A DNA stretch of 64,000 nt from Verrucomicrobiota bacterium (GTDB lineage: Bacteria; Verrucomicrobiota; Verrucomicrobiia; Limisphaerales; UBA1319): contig JAKLFB010000004.1 in assembly GCA_022711435.1 (NCBI GenBank), positions 124,001-188,000 of the forward strand, written 5' to 3'. Position numbers and translations under genes: made by a program. Shown here piece by piece: positions 8,164 to 18,300 of this stretch. Each line of letters starts with the position of its first letter. Within the stretch, counting starts at the first letter, position 1. Under the pieces are notes generated by a model that was not told the DNA's origin, did no database searches, and saw only the letters and a program-made list of their open reading frames with translations.

Positions 8164-8510
8164 TCATTGCGGACGTGCTCACCGGCCTGCTGCTCGCCGC
8201 AGCCTTGTTCTTCTTCGTCGCCGGCACCGTGGCCTTGTTTCGCTTCCCGGATCTCTACGCCCGGCTGCATGCGCTGACGAAGGCCGATAACGTCGGGCTC
8301 GGTTTGGCCGTGGCGGCGCTCATGCTCCAAGCCGATCGCTGGACCGAGGTGTTCAAGCTGGCGCTGATATGGTTCCTGGTCCTCGCCGCAAGCGCCACCG
8401 TCTGCTTCCTCATCGGCAACGAGGCCTACCGGCGCGGGCAGCAGCCATGGACATGCGCGCGGGACGGCGAATCGAGCCGAGGAACAGCCCGCCCGGCGAG
8501 GCCGCTATGA
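8160..8510 (+). CDS. mnhG: Mrp-type antiporter subunit G
   Basis: 116 residues. The family signature is clear: GTVALFRFPDLYARLHALTK followed by ADNVGLGL, and three helices. The ATG overlaps the mnhF stop by four bases. The C-terminal tail after NEAYRRG is hydrophilic and longer than usual, partly because it overlaps the next gene. Confidence 0.88.
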   Translation: MIIADVLTGLLLAAALFFFVAGTVALFRFPDLYARLHALTKADNVGLGLAVAALMLQADRWTEVFKLALIWFLVLAASATVCFLIGNEAYRRGQQPWTCARDGESSRGTARPARPL

Positions 8511-8785
8511 TCTGGAGATCGTTCGACTGGTTTCTACTGCTGGCCATCGTCGGGCTTGGCTGGCGCTCGCTGAACGACCGCGACCTGTTTCGTGCCGTGA
8601 TCCAGTTCATCGCGTTCGGGTTGCTGGCCGCCGTCGCCTGGGTCCGGCTGCGGGCCCCCGATGTGGCGCTCGCCGAGGCCGCCGTCGGCTCGGGCCTGAC
8701 CGGTGCGCTCCTGCTTTCCGCCCTGGCCCGGATGCGCCGCCGCGAACAGCAGGCCGTTCCGCCGCGAACGGAGGCATCCGAGTGA
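8507..8785 (+). CDS. DUF4040-type Mrp subunit (MrpA C-terminal-like)
   Basis: 92 residues with three helices. The segment DRDLFRAVIQFIAFGLLAA then RAPDVALAEAAVGSGL matches the DUF4040 region that in canonical MrpA sits near the C-terminus. Here it is a separate gene, as in split Mrp/Mbh-type operons. Start at 8507 by ATGA overlap with mnhG. Confidence 0.8.
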   Translation: MIWRSFDWFLLLAIVGLGWRSLNDRDLFRAVIQFIAFGLLAAVAWVRLRAPDVALAEAAVGSGLTGALLLSALARMRRREQQAVPPRTEASE

Positions 8786-9474
8786 TCGGGCGCGGTGTCA
8801 TTGGAATCTGCTCGCTGCTCCTGATGGGGGCGCTTTCCTGGGCCGCGCTTTCGCTGCCGGCCAAGCCGCCGGGTCTGGCCAAGGCGTCGCTTGACCGGTT
8901 GGGCGAGAGCGGCGTGGCCCACCCCGTCACGGCGGTGCTCTTGAACTATCGCGGCTACGACACGCTGCTCGAGGTCGGCGTGCTGCTGTTGGCCCTGGCG
9001 GGAGCCTGGTCGTTAGGCAGGGGTGAGCAGCCGGCCGAGAATCCGCAGAGCCGCCCCCTGCTTCTGTCGCTCCTGCGGGTCCTGCTGCCCATGCTGCTGT
9101 TGGCGGCGGGCCATCTGCTCTGGATCGGCGCCTTCGCGCCCGGCGGGGCATTTCAGGGAGGCGCGTTGCTGGGCGGCGCCCTGGTCCTGCTGATCCTGGG
9201 CGGGCTTGCCCGCCGGGCGCTCAAACGGGAGCGCTGCCTGCGCGCCGGCCTGGCGCTGGGCGTGCTGGTCTTTGCCGGAATTGCCGCCGTCACAATGGCG
9301 CTGACCGGCGGCCTGCTGCAATACCCGCCCGGCGCCGGCGGCGCATTGATCCTGGTCATTGAAACCGCAGCGATGGTTTCCATCGGGCTCGCCCTCGGCT
9401 TGCTCTACCTGGGTGGCCAGCCGCCGGAAGGCGCCCGCCGGTCGCTCCTGGCAACCCCTCCAGACCATGCCTGA
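8782..9474 (+). CDS. mnhB: Mrp subunit B with an N-terminal MrpA-tail-like segment
   Basis: 230 residues from a GTG at 8782 that overlaps the previous stop (GTGA). The first third (VTAVLLNYRGYDTLLEVGVL) matches the last part of MrpA (MbhE-like). The remainder is the MnhB domain with FAPGGAFQGGALLGGALVL and later helices. So one polypeptide joins the MrpA tail to MrpB. With DUF4040 upstream and a second antiporter-like subunit downstream, the MrpA functions appear to be distributed over several genes. Confidence 0.82.
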   Translation: MIGRGVIGICSLLLMGALSWAALSLPAKPPGLAKASLDRLGESGVAHPVTAVLLNYRGYDTLLEVGVLLLALAGAWSLGRGEQPAENPQSRPLLLSLLRVLLPMLLLAAGHLLWIGAFAPGGAFQGGALLGGALVLLILGGLARRALKRERCLRAGLALGVLVFAGIAAVTMALTGGLLQYPPGAGGALILVIETAAMVSIGLALGLLYLGGQPPEGARRSLLATPPDHA

Positions 9475-9820
9475 CGCCGATTACCGTCTCTATTTGATGG
9501 CCAGCGCGGCGATCTTCACGATCGGTTTCTACTCGATGCTGACGCAGGCGCACCTGCTGCGGCGGATCATGGCCTTCAATGTCATGGGCTGCGGCGTTTT
9601 CCTGCTCTTCATCACGCTCGCTGCCCGGGCGCCCGGTCCGGTTCCCGATCCGGTCCCGCACGCGATGGTGCTGACCGGCATTGTGGTGTCGGTCTGCGCG
9701 ACCGGCTTGGCGCTCGCGCTGGCCGGCCGGGTGCAAACGGTCACCGGGAAAACGGAGCTCGAACCCGGTGAGGATGCCGGCGGGCGCTCGGGCGCCGCGC
9801 ACCATGGAAGCAGCGCATGA
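9467..9820 (+). CDS. mnhC: Mrp subunit C (NuoK-like)
   Basis: 117 residues, three helices. It shows the NuoK/MrpC pattern (IGFYSMLTQAHLLRRIMAFN, then HAMVLTGIVVSVCATGLALA). The start at 9467 overlaps the end of mnhB by eight bases. The hydrophilic C-terminal tail overlaps mnhD by four bases. Confidence 0.85.
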   Translation: MPDADYRLYLMASAAIFTIGFYSMLTQAHLLRRIMAFNVMGCGVFLLFITLAARAPGPVPDPVPHAMVLTGIVVSVCATGLALALAGRVQTVTGKTELEPGEDAGGRSGAAHHGSSA

Positions 9821-11307
9821 CCTTCGCCTGGGCCATTGTCCTGCTGGTTCTGCTGCCCCTGGCTGCCGCCGCGCTCTCCTTCGCTTTCCCGCGGCGCGGA
9901 GGCTGGCTGGCCGCGGGCGCCGCCGTCGGAATCGGCGTCGGCACTGCCCAGCTCATCCGCGCGGTCCTCGCAGACGGGGCGCAGATCCATCAGGTCGGCG
10001 GCTGGGGCGCGCCGCTGGGGATCGACTTGCGCGCCGACGGCCTGGCCGTGTGGATGCTGCTCGTAGCCGGCATCAACGGCGCCGCAGTCGCGCTCTATTC
10101 GTCCCGGTACTTCGGCATGGAGCGCAGCGAGGAAGGCCGCCATCGGGAGCGGTATTTCTGGCCGTTGTTTCTTTTTCTCTGGACGGCCCTGAACGCGCTG
10201 TTCCTGTCGGCCGACATCTTCAACCTGTATGTGACGCTCGAGATGCTGGGATTTGCGGCCGTGATGCTGGCGGCGCTGGCCGGCGGGCGGGACGCCCTCG
10301 CTGCGGCCATGCGGTATCTTCTGGTCAGCCTTTCGGCCTCGTTGTTCTACCTGCTGGGAGTCGCGCTGGTGTATGGCCAGTGCGGCACCGTTGACCTGCG
10401 GCTGCTGGCAGCTCAAGCCCCGGCGCAGCCGGCCCCGTGGGTGGCGCTGGCGCTCATGACCGGCGGGCTCGCCACGAAAACCGCCCTGCTCCCGATGCAT
10501 TTCTGGCTGCCGCCCGCCCACGCCAGCGCGCCGGCACCTGTGAGCGCCCTGCTGTCCGCGCTGGTCGTTAAAGGCTCTTTCTACATCCTGCTGCGGCTGT
10601 GGTTCGAGGCATTTCAGGTTCGAATGACGCCCGCGGTGGCTCAGGCATTGGGCGCCCTGGGGGCGGCGGCCATCCTCTGGGGCTCGATCAGCGCCCTCCG
10701 CCAGGCCCGCCTCAAGCTGCTCATCGCCCATTCGACCGTCGCGCAAATCGGCTATCTGTTCCTGCTGTTCCCGCGGGCGGCCTCGCCGAAGGCCGGCTTC
10801 CTGGGATGGAGCGGGGGGCTGATTCTTCTCGGCGCACACGCCTGCGCCAAGACGGCAATGTTTCTCACGGCCGGCAACATCCTGCACGCCGTCGGCCATG
10901 ACCGCATCAAGGACCTTGAGGGCGTCACGCGCGGGCTGCCGGTCTCGATGTTTGCGTTCGGGCTGTCGGCGTTGAGCCTGGTCGGGCTGCCGCCGAGCGG
11001 CGGATTTGCGGGCAAGTGGCTGCTGTTGAGCGCCGGCGTGGCCCAGGGACAGTGGTGGTGGATCGCGATGGTCCTTTTCGGCAGCCTCCTGGCCGCCGCC
11101 TATGTGGTCCGCGTCCTGACACATGCCTTCACCAGCGGCTCGAAACCCGCCATCCTGAATCCGATCCCGCCGGTGATGGAATGGACTGCGCTGGTGCTGG
11201 CGATCGTGGCGGCGGGGTTCGGCCTCGCGGCGTTCTGGCCGGCCGAGCTGCTGCGGGCAGGCGCGCCACAGGCCATGCCCTTCCTGGCAGGAGGAGCTGC
11301 CCCATGA
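9817..11307 (+). CDS. mnhD: Mrp subunit D (proton-conducting membrane transporter)
   Basis: 496 residues, about 14 helices, NuoN/MrpD family (Proton_antipo_M). Visible hallmarks: FNLYVTLEMLGFAAV with the conserved Glu of helix 5, KTALLPMHFWLPPAHASAPA with the conserved Lys and the HAxAPxPVSALLS motif, and LKLLIAHSTVAQIGY. ATGA overlaps on both sides. Two D-type subunits follow each other here; this is the first. Confidence 0.9.
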   Translation: MTFAWAIVLLVLLPLAAAALSFAFPRRGGWLAAGAAVGIGVGTAQLIRAVLADGAQIHQVGGWGAPLGIDLRADGLAVWMLLVAGINGAAVALYSSRYFGMERSEEGRHRERYFWPLFLFLWTALNALFLSADIFNLYVTLEMLGFAAVMLAALAGGRDALAAAMRYLLVSLSASLFYLLGVALVYGQCGTVDLRLLAAQAPAQPAPWVALALMTGGLATKTALLPMHFWLPPAHASAPAPVSALLSALVVKGSFYILLRLWFEAFQVRMTPAVAQALGALGAAAILWGSISALRQARLKLLIAHSTVAQIGYLFLLFPRAASPKAGFLGWSGGLILLGAHACAKTAMFLTAGNILHAVGHDRIKDLEGVTRGLPVSMFAFGLSALSLVGLPPSGGFAGKWLLLSAGVAQGQWWWIAMVLFGSLLAAAYVVRVLTHAFTSGSKPAILNPIPPVMEWTALVLAIVAAGFGLAAFWPAELLRAGAPQAMPFLAGGAAP

Positions 11308-12800
11308 ACATCGATGGCTTGGTGCTGCTGGGCATTCTGCTCAGCTCCTTCCTGACCGGGGTGGCCATCTTCTTCCTGAACGAGGAGAGCCACCGGCTGC
11401 GGACGTGGCTGAACTTGCTGGGGGCTGGCTTGAAGCTGATCCTGGTGGCGGCGCTGTTGTGGGGCATCTACCAGGGCCACGAGTATTCCTTTTCAATCGA
11501 TTTTCTGCCGGGGATTCCCCTCGCGCTCGGCGCCGATGCCCATTCGGTATTGTTCGTCACCCTTTCGACGGTGCTCTGGTTCTGGACCACGCTCTACGCG
11601 GTCGGCTATCTGGAGGGTTCGCCGCACCGCAGCCGGTTCTTCGGCTTCTTCAGCCTCTGCGTGACGGCGACGACCGGAATCGCGCTGTCGGCCAACCTGG
11701 TGACATTCCTCACCTTCTACGAGCTGCTCACGGTGACCACCTACCCCCTGGTGGTCCATCGCGGAACCGAGGACGCGATGCGGGGCGGTCGAATCTATCT
11801 CGCCTACACGATGCTGGGCGGGACGGTGCTGCTGCTGGCGGTGGTATGGCTGCACGGCCTGGCCGGACCGATCGCCTTCCGGGAGCGCGGCGCCATCGAA
11901 TCGCTGATGGCCACCCGCCGCGGCGAGCTGCAGGCCCTGTTCATGCTCTTCATGATCGGCATCGGCTTCAAGGCCGCCTTGGTCCCTCTGCATGGCTGGC
12001 TGCCCAAGGCGATGGTGGCGCCCGCGCCCGTCAGCGCCCTGCTCCATGCCGTGGCGGTGGTCAAGGCCGGCGCGTTTGGCATCGTCCGCATCGTGCATGA
12101 CGTCTTTGGCATCGAGAACGCGGCGAAGCTGGGCGTGCTGCAGCCCTTGGCCATCGCCGCCGGAGTCACGATCCTGTATGGATCCCTGCTCGCGCTGTTC
12201 CAGGACGGGCTGAAGAAGCGGCTGGCCTACTCGACGGTCAGCCAGGTGTCCTACATCGTGCTGGGCACGGCGATCCTAGGGCCGCTGGCCACCATCGGCG
12301 GCTTGGTTCACCTGGTGCACCAAGGCCTGATGAAAATCACGCTCTTCTTCGGCGCCGGCAACTACGCCGAGACCCTCGGCATCCACCGCGTGAGCGAGAT
12401 GAACGGCGTGGGGCGGCGGATGCCGTGGACGACCGCCGCGTTCACCGTCGCCGCCCTGGGCATGATCGGCCTGCCCCCCCTGGCTGGGCATGTCAGCAAG
12501 TCCTACTTGAACCAAGGCGCGGCCGCTGCAGGCCAGGAGTGGGTGGCAATCCTTCTGGCAGCCAGCAGCCTGCTCAACGCCGCGTATTTTCTCCCGATCC
12601 TCTGGCGTGCCTGGTTCATGAGCCCTCCGCGCCAATGGCCGCACGAGCATGCCTTCGGGAGATGGGAGACGCATTGGATGCTGTTGGCGGCCCCTTTGGT
12701 CACGGCAGGGCTCGTCCTCTGGGCAGGCCTGTCCGCCGAATCATCCTTCAGCCCGCTAGCGTGGGTCAAACTGATCGCGGCGCGCGAATACGGCCCATAG
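11304..12800 (+). CDS. Second MrpD/MrpA-like antiporter subunit
   Basis: 498 residues from the ATG at 11304 (ATGA overlap with mnhD). Also Proton_antipo_M family: LVTFLTFYELLTVTTYPLVV with the helix-5 Glu, KAALVPLHGWLPKAMVAPAP, KKRLAYSTVSQVSYI. It could play the role of the N-terminal part of MrpA. It is the last gene; a strong hairpin begins at its stop codon. Confidence 0.88.
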   Translation: MNIDGLVLLGILLSSFLTGVAIFFLNEESHRLRTWLNLLGAGLKLILVAALLWGIYQGHEYSFSIDFLPGIPLALGADAHSVLFVTLSTVLWFWTTLYAVGYLEGSPHRSRFFGFFSLCVTATTGIALSANLVTFLTFYELLTVTTYPLVVHRGTEDAMRGGRIYLAYTMLGGTVLLLAVVWLHGLAGPIAFRERGAIESLMATRRGELQALFMLFMIGIGFKAALVPLHGWLPKAMVAPAPVSALLHAVAVVKAGAFGIVRIVHDVFGIENAAKLGVLQPLAIAAGVTILYGSLLALFQDGLKKRLAYSTVSQVSYIVLGTAILGPLATIGGLVHLVHQGLMKITLFFGAGNYAETLGIHRVSEMNGVGRRMPWTTAAFTVAALGMIGLPPLAGHVSKSYLNQGAAAAGQEWVAILLAASSLLNAAYFLPILWRAWFMSPPRQWPHEHAFGRWETHWMLLAAPLVTAGLVLWAGLSAESSFSPLAWVKLIAAREYGP

Positions 12801-12819
12801 CGCCAACCCCGGTTGGCGC
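12800..12819 (+). terminator. Hairpin at the end of the Mrp operon
   Basis: GCGCCAACC-CC-GGTTGGCGC, a perfect nine-base stem (or eight with a CCCG loop) starting at the last base of the stop codon. No T tract follows. Likely terminator or 3'-end stabiliser. Confidence 0.5.
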
Positions 12820-12971
12820 CAGGCTCTTGCCGCAACCAAATAGCGCTCGCGCAGTGGCTTCGGGCGGAGGTATGCGGCTGCTCACCGAAGCCGGTCGTCT
12901 CGGTCGCCAGAATGCCACGCGTCCAAAACTCCTCACTTGGGGAGCTAGCCGGAATCCCGAACGGGGCTAGT

Positions 12972-13424
12972 ATGCGGACGATGGACCTTGATTCCCATGC
13001 CATGGGCTCACCCCAGCGAGGTCATGCAGCGTCCGAAACCATCGATGTAGCCGTCATCGAAGGCAATCCAACGGTCCGGCGCGGCCTCGAGACCATCGTC
13101 AGCCTCGATCCCGGATGCCGCTGCGTGGGATGCTGGAGCGACTGGGAGGACGCCTCCAGCACGTTGCGCGGGGCTGCGCCCGACGTCGTTCTCATCGACA
13201 TTCAGCTCCTCGACGGATCCGGCATCGGGCACGCCGCCCGCCTCCGCGAACAGCTGCCCGCCACCCAGATCGTGGCCGTTACCGTCTACGAAGATCCCGA
13301 TCCCATTCATCGGGCGCTTCGGGCCGGCGCATGCGGATACCTGCTCAAACGCGCCACGCCCGAGCAGATCGTCGCTGCCATCCGAAAAGCCCATCACAGC
13401 CGGCATCATCCAAGGGCCGCCTGA
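12972..13424 (+). CDS. Receiver-domain response regulator lacking an output domain
   Basis: About 150 residues from the ATG at 12972. The receiver is of NarL/FixJ type: phospho-acceptor Asp76 in DVVLIDIQL, Thr in VAVTVYED, Lys in GYLLKRA, and the helix ATPEQIVAAIRKAHH. In NarL proteins a LuxR helix-turn-helix follows here; this frame stops about ten codons later and no other frame supplies one. The acidic pair that binds Mg2+ is reduced to Glu-Gly (VIEGNP). It may be a truncated gene or a phospho-sink. No kinase is adjacent. Confidence 0.65.
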   Translation: MRTMDLDSHAMGSPQRGHAASETIDVAVIEGNPTVRRGLETIVSLDPGCRCVGCWSDWEDASSTLRGAAPDVVLIDIQLLDGSGIGHAARLREQLPATQIVAVTVYEDPDPIHRALRAGACGYLLKRATPEQIVAAIRKAHHSRHHPRAA

Positions 13425-13443
13425 GCAGGCCGATGAGCGGGCT

Positions 13444-13480
13444 CGAAGATTTTCGTCTTGCGCCCGCCACACGCGAAGCC
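13444..13480. repeat. Short dispersed repeat, copy 1
   Basis: Shares about 30 of 37 positions with 43182-43215, including TGCGCCCGC and the flanking GAAGCC. Both copies are intergenic and lie upstream of genes for exported proteins. Confidence 0.35.
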
Positions 13481-13527
13481 TGAACTGTTAGGTTGCCAAG
13501 CGAGATCTCAAGTCCTACAAACCGGCC

Positions 13528-15363
13528 ATGCACGACGATCGAATCCGACTCAGGCATCTGGCCATCTTCCTTCTCTTGGCCGTGCCGCTCGCGCCGCCGG
13601 CCCGCGCGGCCGACCGGCCGAACATCCTGTGGATCACCAGCGAGGACAACAGCCCCTATCTGGGCTGCTACGGCGATCCCCTGGCGCGCACGCCCAACCT
13701 CGACCGCCTCGCCGCACAGGGCGTCCGCTACCGGAACGCGTTCGCCAATGCCCCGGTCTGCTCCTCCGCCCGCACCACGCTCATCACGGGCATGTATGCT
13801 TCGTCCCTCGGCGTGCACAATCACCGGAGCCGCGTCGCGATCCCAGACGGGTTCCGACTCTATCCCGAGATCCTGCGCGCTGCCGGCTATTACTGCTCGA
13901 ACAACTCGAAGACCGACTACAACGTGGCCCGGACGGGCCAGCCCTGGAACGAGAGCAGCAACCAGGCGCACTTCAAGAACCGCGCGCCCGGCCAGCCCTT
14001 TTTCGCCGTGTTCAACTTCACCGCCAGCCACGAGAGCCAGGTCGCGCCCAAGCCCGGCAAGACCGGGTTCCGCGTGTCCCCCCAGGACATCGTCCTGCCG
14101 CCGTATCATCCCGACACACCGGACATTCGCCGCGATTGGGCCAACTACTACGACCAGATGACAATCATGGACGCACAGGCGGGCCAGGTGCTGGCCGAAC
14201 TGGAGCAGGCGGGCCTCGACAGCGATACCATCGTCTTTTATTACGGCGACCACGGCGGGGCGCTGCCCCGCGGCAAGCGCAACATCCACGACTCCGGCAC
14301 GCGCGTGCCCCTCATCATCCGTTTTCCCCAGCGCTGGCAGCATCTCGCCCCCACCCCGCCCGGCGGATGGGTCGACGATCTGGTCAGCTTCGTCGATTTC
14401 CCGGCGACCGTTCTGAGCCTTTGCGGCGCGCCCATTCCGGCGCAATACGAGGGGCGCGCGTTTCTCGGACCCATGAAAGGAGCCCCGCGCGATCATGTCT
14501 TCCTGTTCCGCGGGCGGATGGACGAGCGCTATGACACCGTGCGCGCCGTCCGTGACGCGGGATTCCGTTACGTGCGCAATTACTCTCCGCACCGGCCGTG
14601 GGGCCAGCACTACTCGTATCCATTCCAGGTGCTGCCCAGCATGAGGTCCTGGCACGCCGAGTTCGTGGCTGGGCGCTGCAGCGATGTCCAGGCCGCCTAT
14701 TGGAAACCCAAGCCGGGCGAGGAGTTCTACGCGATCGCCAGCGACCCGTTCGAATCGAGCAACCAGATCGACGATCCGGCGAGCGCACCTCGGATCGCCC
14801 GGCTGCGCGCCGCCTTGCGCGCCGATATCCTCGCCACCCGCGACACCGGGTTCATCCCGGAAGGCATGTTCCCGAAGCTGGCGGGCGACAAAACCCTTTA
14901 CGACTTCGCCCAAAGCGATGCCTATCCGCTGCCGCGGATCCTCGATATGGCCGACAACGCAAGCGACCGAAATCCCAGGCGCCTCTCTGGCTTCCTTGCC
15001 GGGCTCGAGGATCCGCACCCCATCATCCGCTACTGGGCCGCCGCCGGCTGTCTTATCCTCGGAAGCCAGGCGGCCCCTGCCAAAGAGAGGCTTCGGGCTC
15101 GTCTGGACGACGAGTGGGCCGATGTGCGCGTGGTGGCCGCCGAGGCGATCGCGCACCTGGGCGAGACGCAGGCCGCCTTGCAAGCGATTGCAGCCGTGCT
15201 CGAGGATGGAAACCTCCACGAGGCGCTCGCCGCCCAGAACGCGCTCGATTTCCTCCGGCTGGCCGGACGGGTCCCGCTCACCCAAGCCCAGGACCTGGTC
15301 CGCAACCGGAAGTTCGCCGAGCCCGGCGACCGCATCCCCCGCTACATGCTCGCCCTGCCGTGA
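13528..15363 (+). CDS. Exported sulfatase with C-terminal HEAT-like repeats
   Basis: 611 residues, signal peptide (IFLLLAVPLAPPARA). Alkaline-phosphatase fold: NILWITSEDNSPYLGCYGD (metal site), Cys78 in CSSARTTLITG (C-x-[SP]-x-R, to be oxidised to formylglycine), TIVFYYGDHGG (second metal Asp/His). Closest in style to N-sulfoglucosamine-type S1 sulfatases. Residues about 480-590 form two or three HEAT-like helical repeats (HPIIRYWAAAGCLILG, WADVRVVAAEAIAHLGETQA), an extension frequent in this group. Its stop overlaps the GTG of the next gene, so it heads a coupled three-gene operon. No formylglycine-generating enzyme is in the window. Confidence 0.92.
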   Translation: MHDDRIRLRHLAIFLLLAVPLAPPARAADRPNILWITSEDNSPYLGCYGDPLARTPNLDRLAAQGVRYRNAFANAPVCSSARTTLITGMYASSLGVHNHRSRVAIPDGFRLYPEILRAAGYYCSNNSKTDYNVARTGQPWNESSNQAHFKNRAPGQPFFAVFNFTASHESQVAPKPGKTGFRVSPQDIVLPPYHPDTPDIRRDWANYYDQMTIMDAQAGQVLAELEQAGLDSDTIVFYYGDHGGALPRGKRNIHDSGTRVPLIIRFPQRWQHLAPTPPGGWVDDLVSFVDFPATVLSLCGAPIPAQYEGRAFLGPMKGAPRDHVFLFRGRMDERYDTVRAVRDAGFRYVRNYSPHRPWGQHYSYPFQVLPSMRSWHAEFVAGRCSDVQAAYWKPKPGEEFYAIASDPFESSNQIDDPASAPRIARLRAALRADILATRDTGFIPEGMFPKLAGDKTLYDFAQSDAYPLPRILDMADNASDRNPRRLSGFLAGLEDPHPIIRYWAAAGCLILGSQAAPAKERLRARLDDEWADVRVVAAEAIAHLGETQAALQAIAAVLEDGNLHEALAAQNALDFLRLAGRVPLTQAQDLVRNRKFAEPGDRIPRYMLALP

Positions 15364-18300
15364 ACCAGCAACGCAGCTTTCACCCCAGCGGTGCCGGTCC
15401 TCGGAAGGGCCGATTCGAGGAGGAGGCGGTCGTCGAAGGCCAGACAGGCCCCTGGCGCCCGGCCGCCCCCGCGCACCGGCGGGCGAGTTCGTTCCACCTC
15501 GGCGCCGCCATCGGAGTCGCTTTGGCCCTGCTCTCGACCTCTCTTGCCCGGACCCAGACCGAGGGCCTGGACGCAAATCCATACCGCTCCCGCGCCCGGC
15601 AGCTCTCTCCCTCGAGCCGGGGCACGCCGATCATCATCTCCGAGATCATGTATCATCCGCTCGAGCCCGGCGGCATGGAGGCGCTCGAGTACATCGAGCT
15701 CTTCAACACGGAGCCGGTGGCGGAGGACCTGGGCGGCTATCGGATCAGCGGCGCCGTCGATTTCACCTTCCCCGCCGGCGCGCGCCTTTCCGGTCGCAGC
15801 TTTGTGGTGGTGGCCCGCGAGCCGGAGGCGCTGCGCCAGGCATCGGGCATCACCAACGTGGCGGGGCCGTTCACGGGCAGCCTGCCCAACAGCGGCGGCC
15901 AGGTGCAGCTGCGCAACCGCACGGGCGCGCTGTTGCTCGAGATCGGCTACGAGGATCAGATGCCGTGGCCGGCTGCCGCCGACGGCGCGGGCCACTCGCT
16001 TCAGCTGGCCCGCCCCGATTACGGGGAAGGCGCCGTCGGCGCCTGGTCGGCCAGCGCGTTCCGGGGCGGCTCTCCGGGCCGGGACGATCCCGAGATCGCC
16101 GATCCGCTGGATTCCGTGGCCGTCAACGAATTCCTGGCCCAGAGCGAGTTTCCACAAACCGACTTCATCGAATTACACAATCGATCCGCCCAGACCGTCG
16201 ATCTCTCCGGCTGCAGGCTCAGCGACCGGGCCGACACAGACAAGTTCATCATCCCCGCCGGCGCCCTGCTCGCACCGGGCGGGTGCGCGGTCTTCTCGGA
16301 GGCGGACCTGGGCTTCTCTCTGAGCAGCCAGGGCGAAGCGATCTTCCTGGTCCGCAGCGACGGCGCCCGCGTGATCGACGCCGTCCGCTTCGGCGCGCAG
16401 CCCGGCGGCGCCTCGTCGGGACGCTGGCCGGACGGCGCAGGCGGGATCCGCGAGCTGGCGCAGCCCACGCCCGGCACACCCAACGCCGAGCCAGCCCTCC
16501 ACGATATTGTCATCAACGAGATCATGTACCATCCGATCTCGGGCCGGGCAGAGGACGAGTACGTCGAGCTCCACAACCGCGGCGCCCATGCGGTCGACGT
16601 CGGGCACTGGCGATTCGTCGACGGGATCGACTTCATGATCCCGCCGGGGACCGTTGTTCCAGCCGGCGGCTACCTGGTCGTGGCGCGCGACCGCGCCAGC
16701 CTGCTGGAGAGATGCCGGCAGCTCGATGCAGCCAGCACGGTCGGAAACTATGAGGGGAACCTGTCGGACCGAGGCGAACGCCTGGCCCTGGCCCGGCCGT
16801 CCGATCCTCAGCTTCCGTTCCAGGACTTCGTGGTGGTCGACGAGGTCGCCTACAGCGACGGATGGGGGCGCTGGACGGACGGAGGCGGCAGCAGCCTGGA
16901 GTTGATCGACGCCCGCGCCGACAACGCCCTCGGCCCGAACTGGCAGGGCAGCGACGAGACGGCCAAGGCCCCGTGGATCGACATCGAGCACACGGGGGTG
17001 ATCGACAACCAGGCCGGCACCATGGAGGAGCTTCAGATCTTCTGCCCGCAAGGCGGAGAATGCCTGCTGGACAACATCGAGCTCATCAAGGCTGGCCAGC
17101 CCTTCAACCGAGTCAGGAACTCCGACTTCGAATACGGCGTTGGGGGGTGGGAGCTGCTCGGGTCCCACGAGCGGTCCGGCCTCGAGGCCGGCGAAGGCTA
17201 TGCCAGCAGCCAGAGCCTCCACGTGCGCGCCTCCAGCCAGGGCCGCTCCACCATCTCCGTCTATCGCATCACCTACGACCGGATCTCCATTCCGATCTCG
17301 CCCCCCGCCGCCGGCGAGACGTTCACCATACGCGCCAAAGGCCGCTGGATCGCGGGCTGGCCCTACATCGTCATCGGGATCAAGGGCCACCCGCTCGAGG
17401 CGGTGGGCGCTCTCGAAGTCCCCGGGAATCTCGGGTCTCCCGGCCAGCCCAACAGCCGGCGCGTCGCCAATGCCGGCCCCGCCATCTCCGATGTGCAGCA
17501 CATGCCTGTCCTGCCCGCGGCGTCCCAGAACGTGATCGTTTCCGCCCGCGTTCACGATCCGGACGGCGTGGCGGCTGTCGCCCTCCAGTGGCGCATCGAC
17601 GGCGCCACCGGCGCAGTGACAGCGGCGTCCATGACAGACCCGGACGGCGACGGCGTGTATGCCGGGATACTGCCAGGGCAGGCGGCGGGGCAGATCGCGG
17701 CCTTTGCCGTGGAGGCGATCGACGCCGCCGGAGCGCCCGCCGCGAGCCGGTTCCCAGGCCCGCCGCCCGCCGGCGCGCCGGCCTTGGAATGCCTGGTCCG
17801 GTTTGGGGACGCGCTTTCGCCCGGAGTGTTCGGCACTTACAGGCTCTGGGTCTCGTCCACCAACGTCGCCCGGTGGCGCGCCCGCCAGACGCGCAGCGAC
17901 GAGCCGGTGGACACGACGTTCACCTACGACGACTATCGCACCGTTTATAACTCGGCCGTCGCCTACCGCGGCAACTGGCGCTCCTTCACCGACTACCGCA
18001 ACGCCGCTTACATGGTCGAGTTCCCGAAGACCCAGCGCGTCCTCGGCGACACGGAAGTGGCCATCGACTTCATCAGCCTCAATGGGGACAACGGCACCAA
18101 GCAGCAGGAGAAGCACGCCTACTGGATGGCCCGGCAGGTCGACCTCGCCTCCATCGCCATGCGCTATGTGCACGTCAGCGTCAACGGCTCGGCCCTGTTC
18201 CGCTACGACTCCCTCTCGCCATCCCGGACCCTCTGTGCAAGCTGGTACGGCGATGAGGACCCGCATGTGTATGAGCAACTCTACCCCCACGAGCCTTTCG

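Noticed and set aside
9529..11124. 531-codon open frame on the minus strand
   Set aside because: Antisense to mnhC/mnhD; Gln/Arg/Ala-rich shadow.
14598..15359. N-terminal extension of the CotH/LTD frame into the sulfatase gene
   Set aside because: Reads Arg/Pro-rich nonsense out of frame with the sulfatase; the GTG at 15360 overlapping the stop is the better start.
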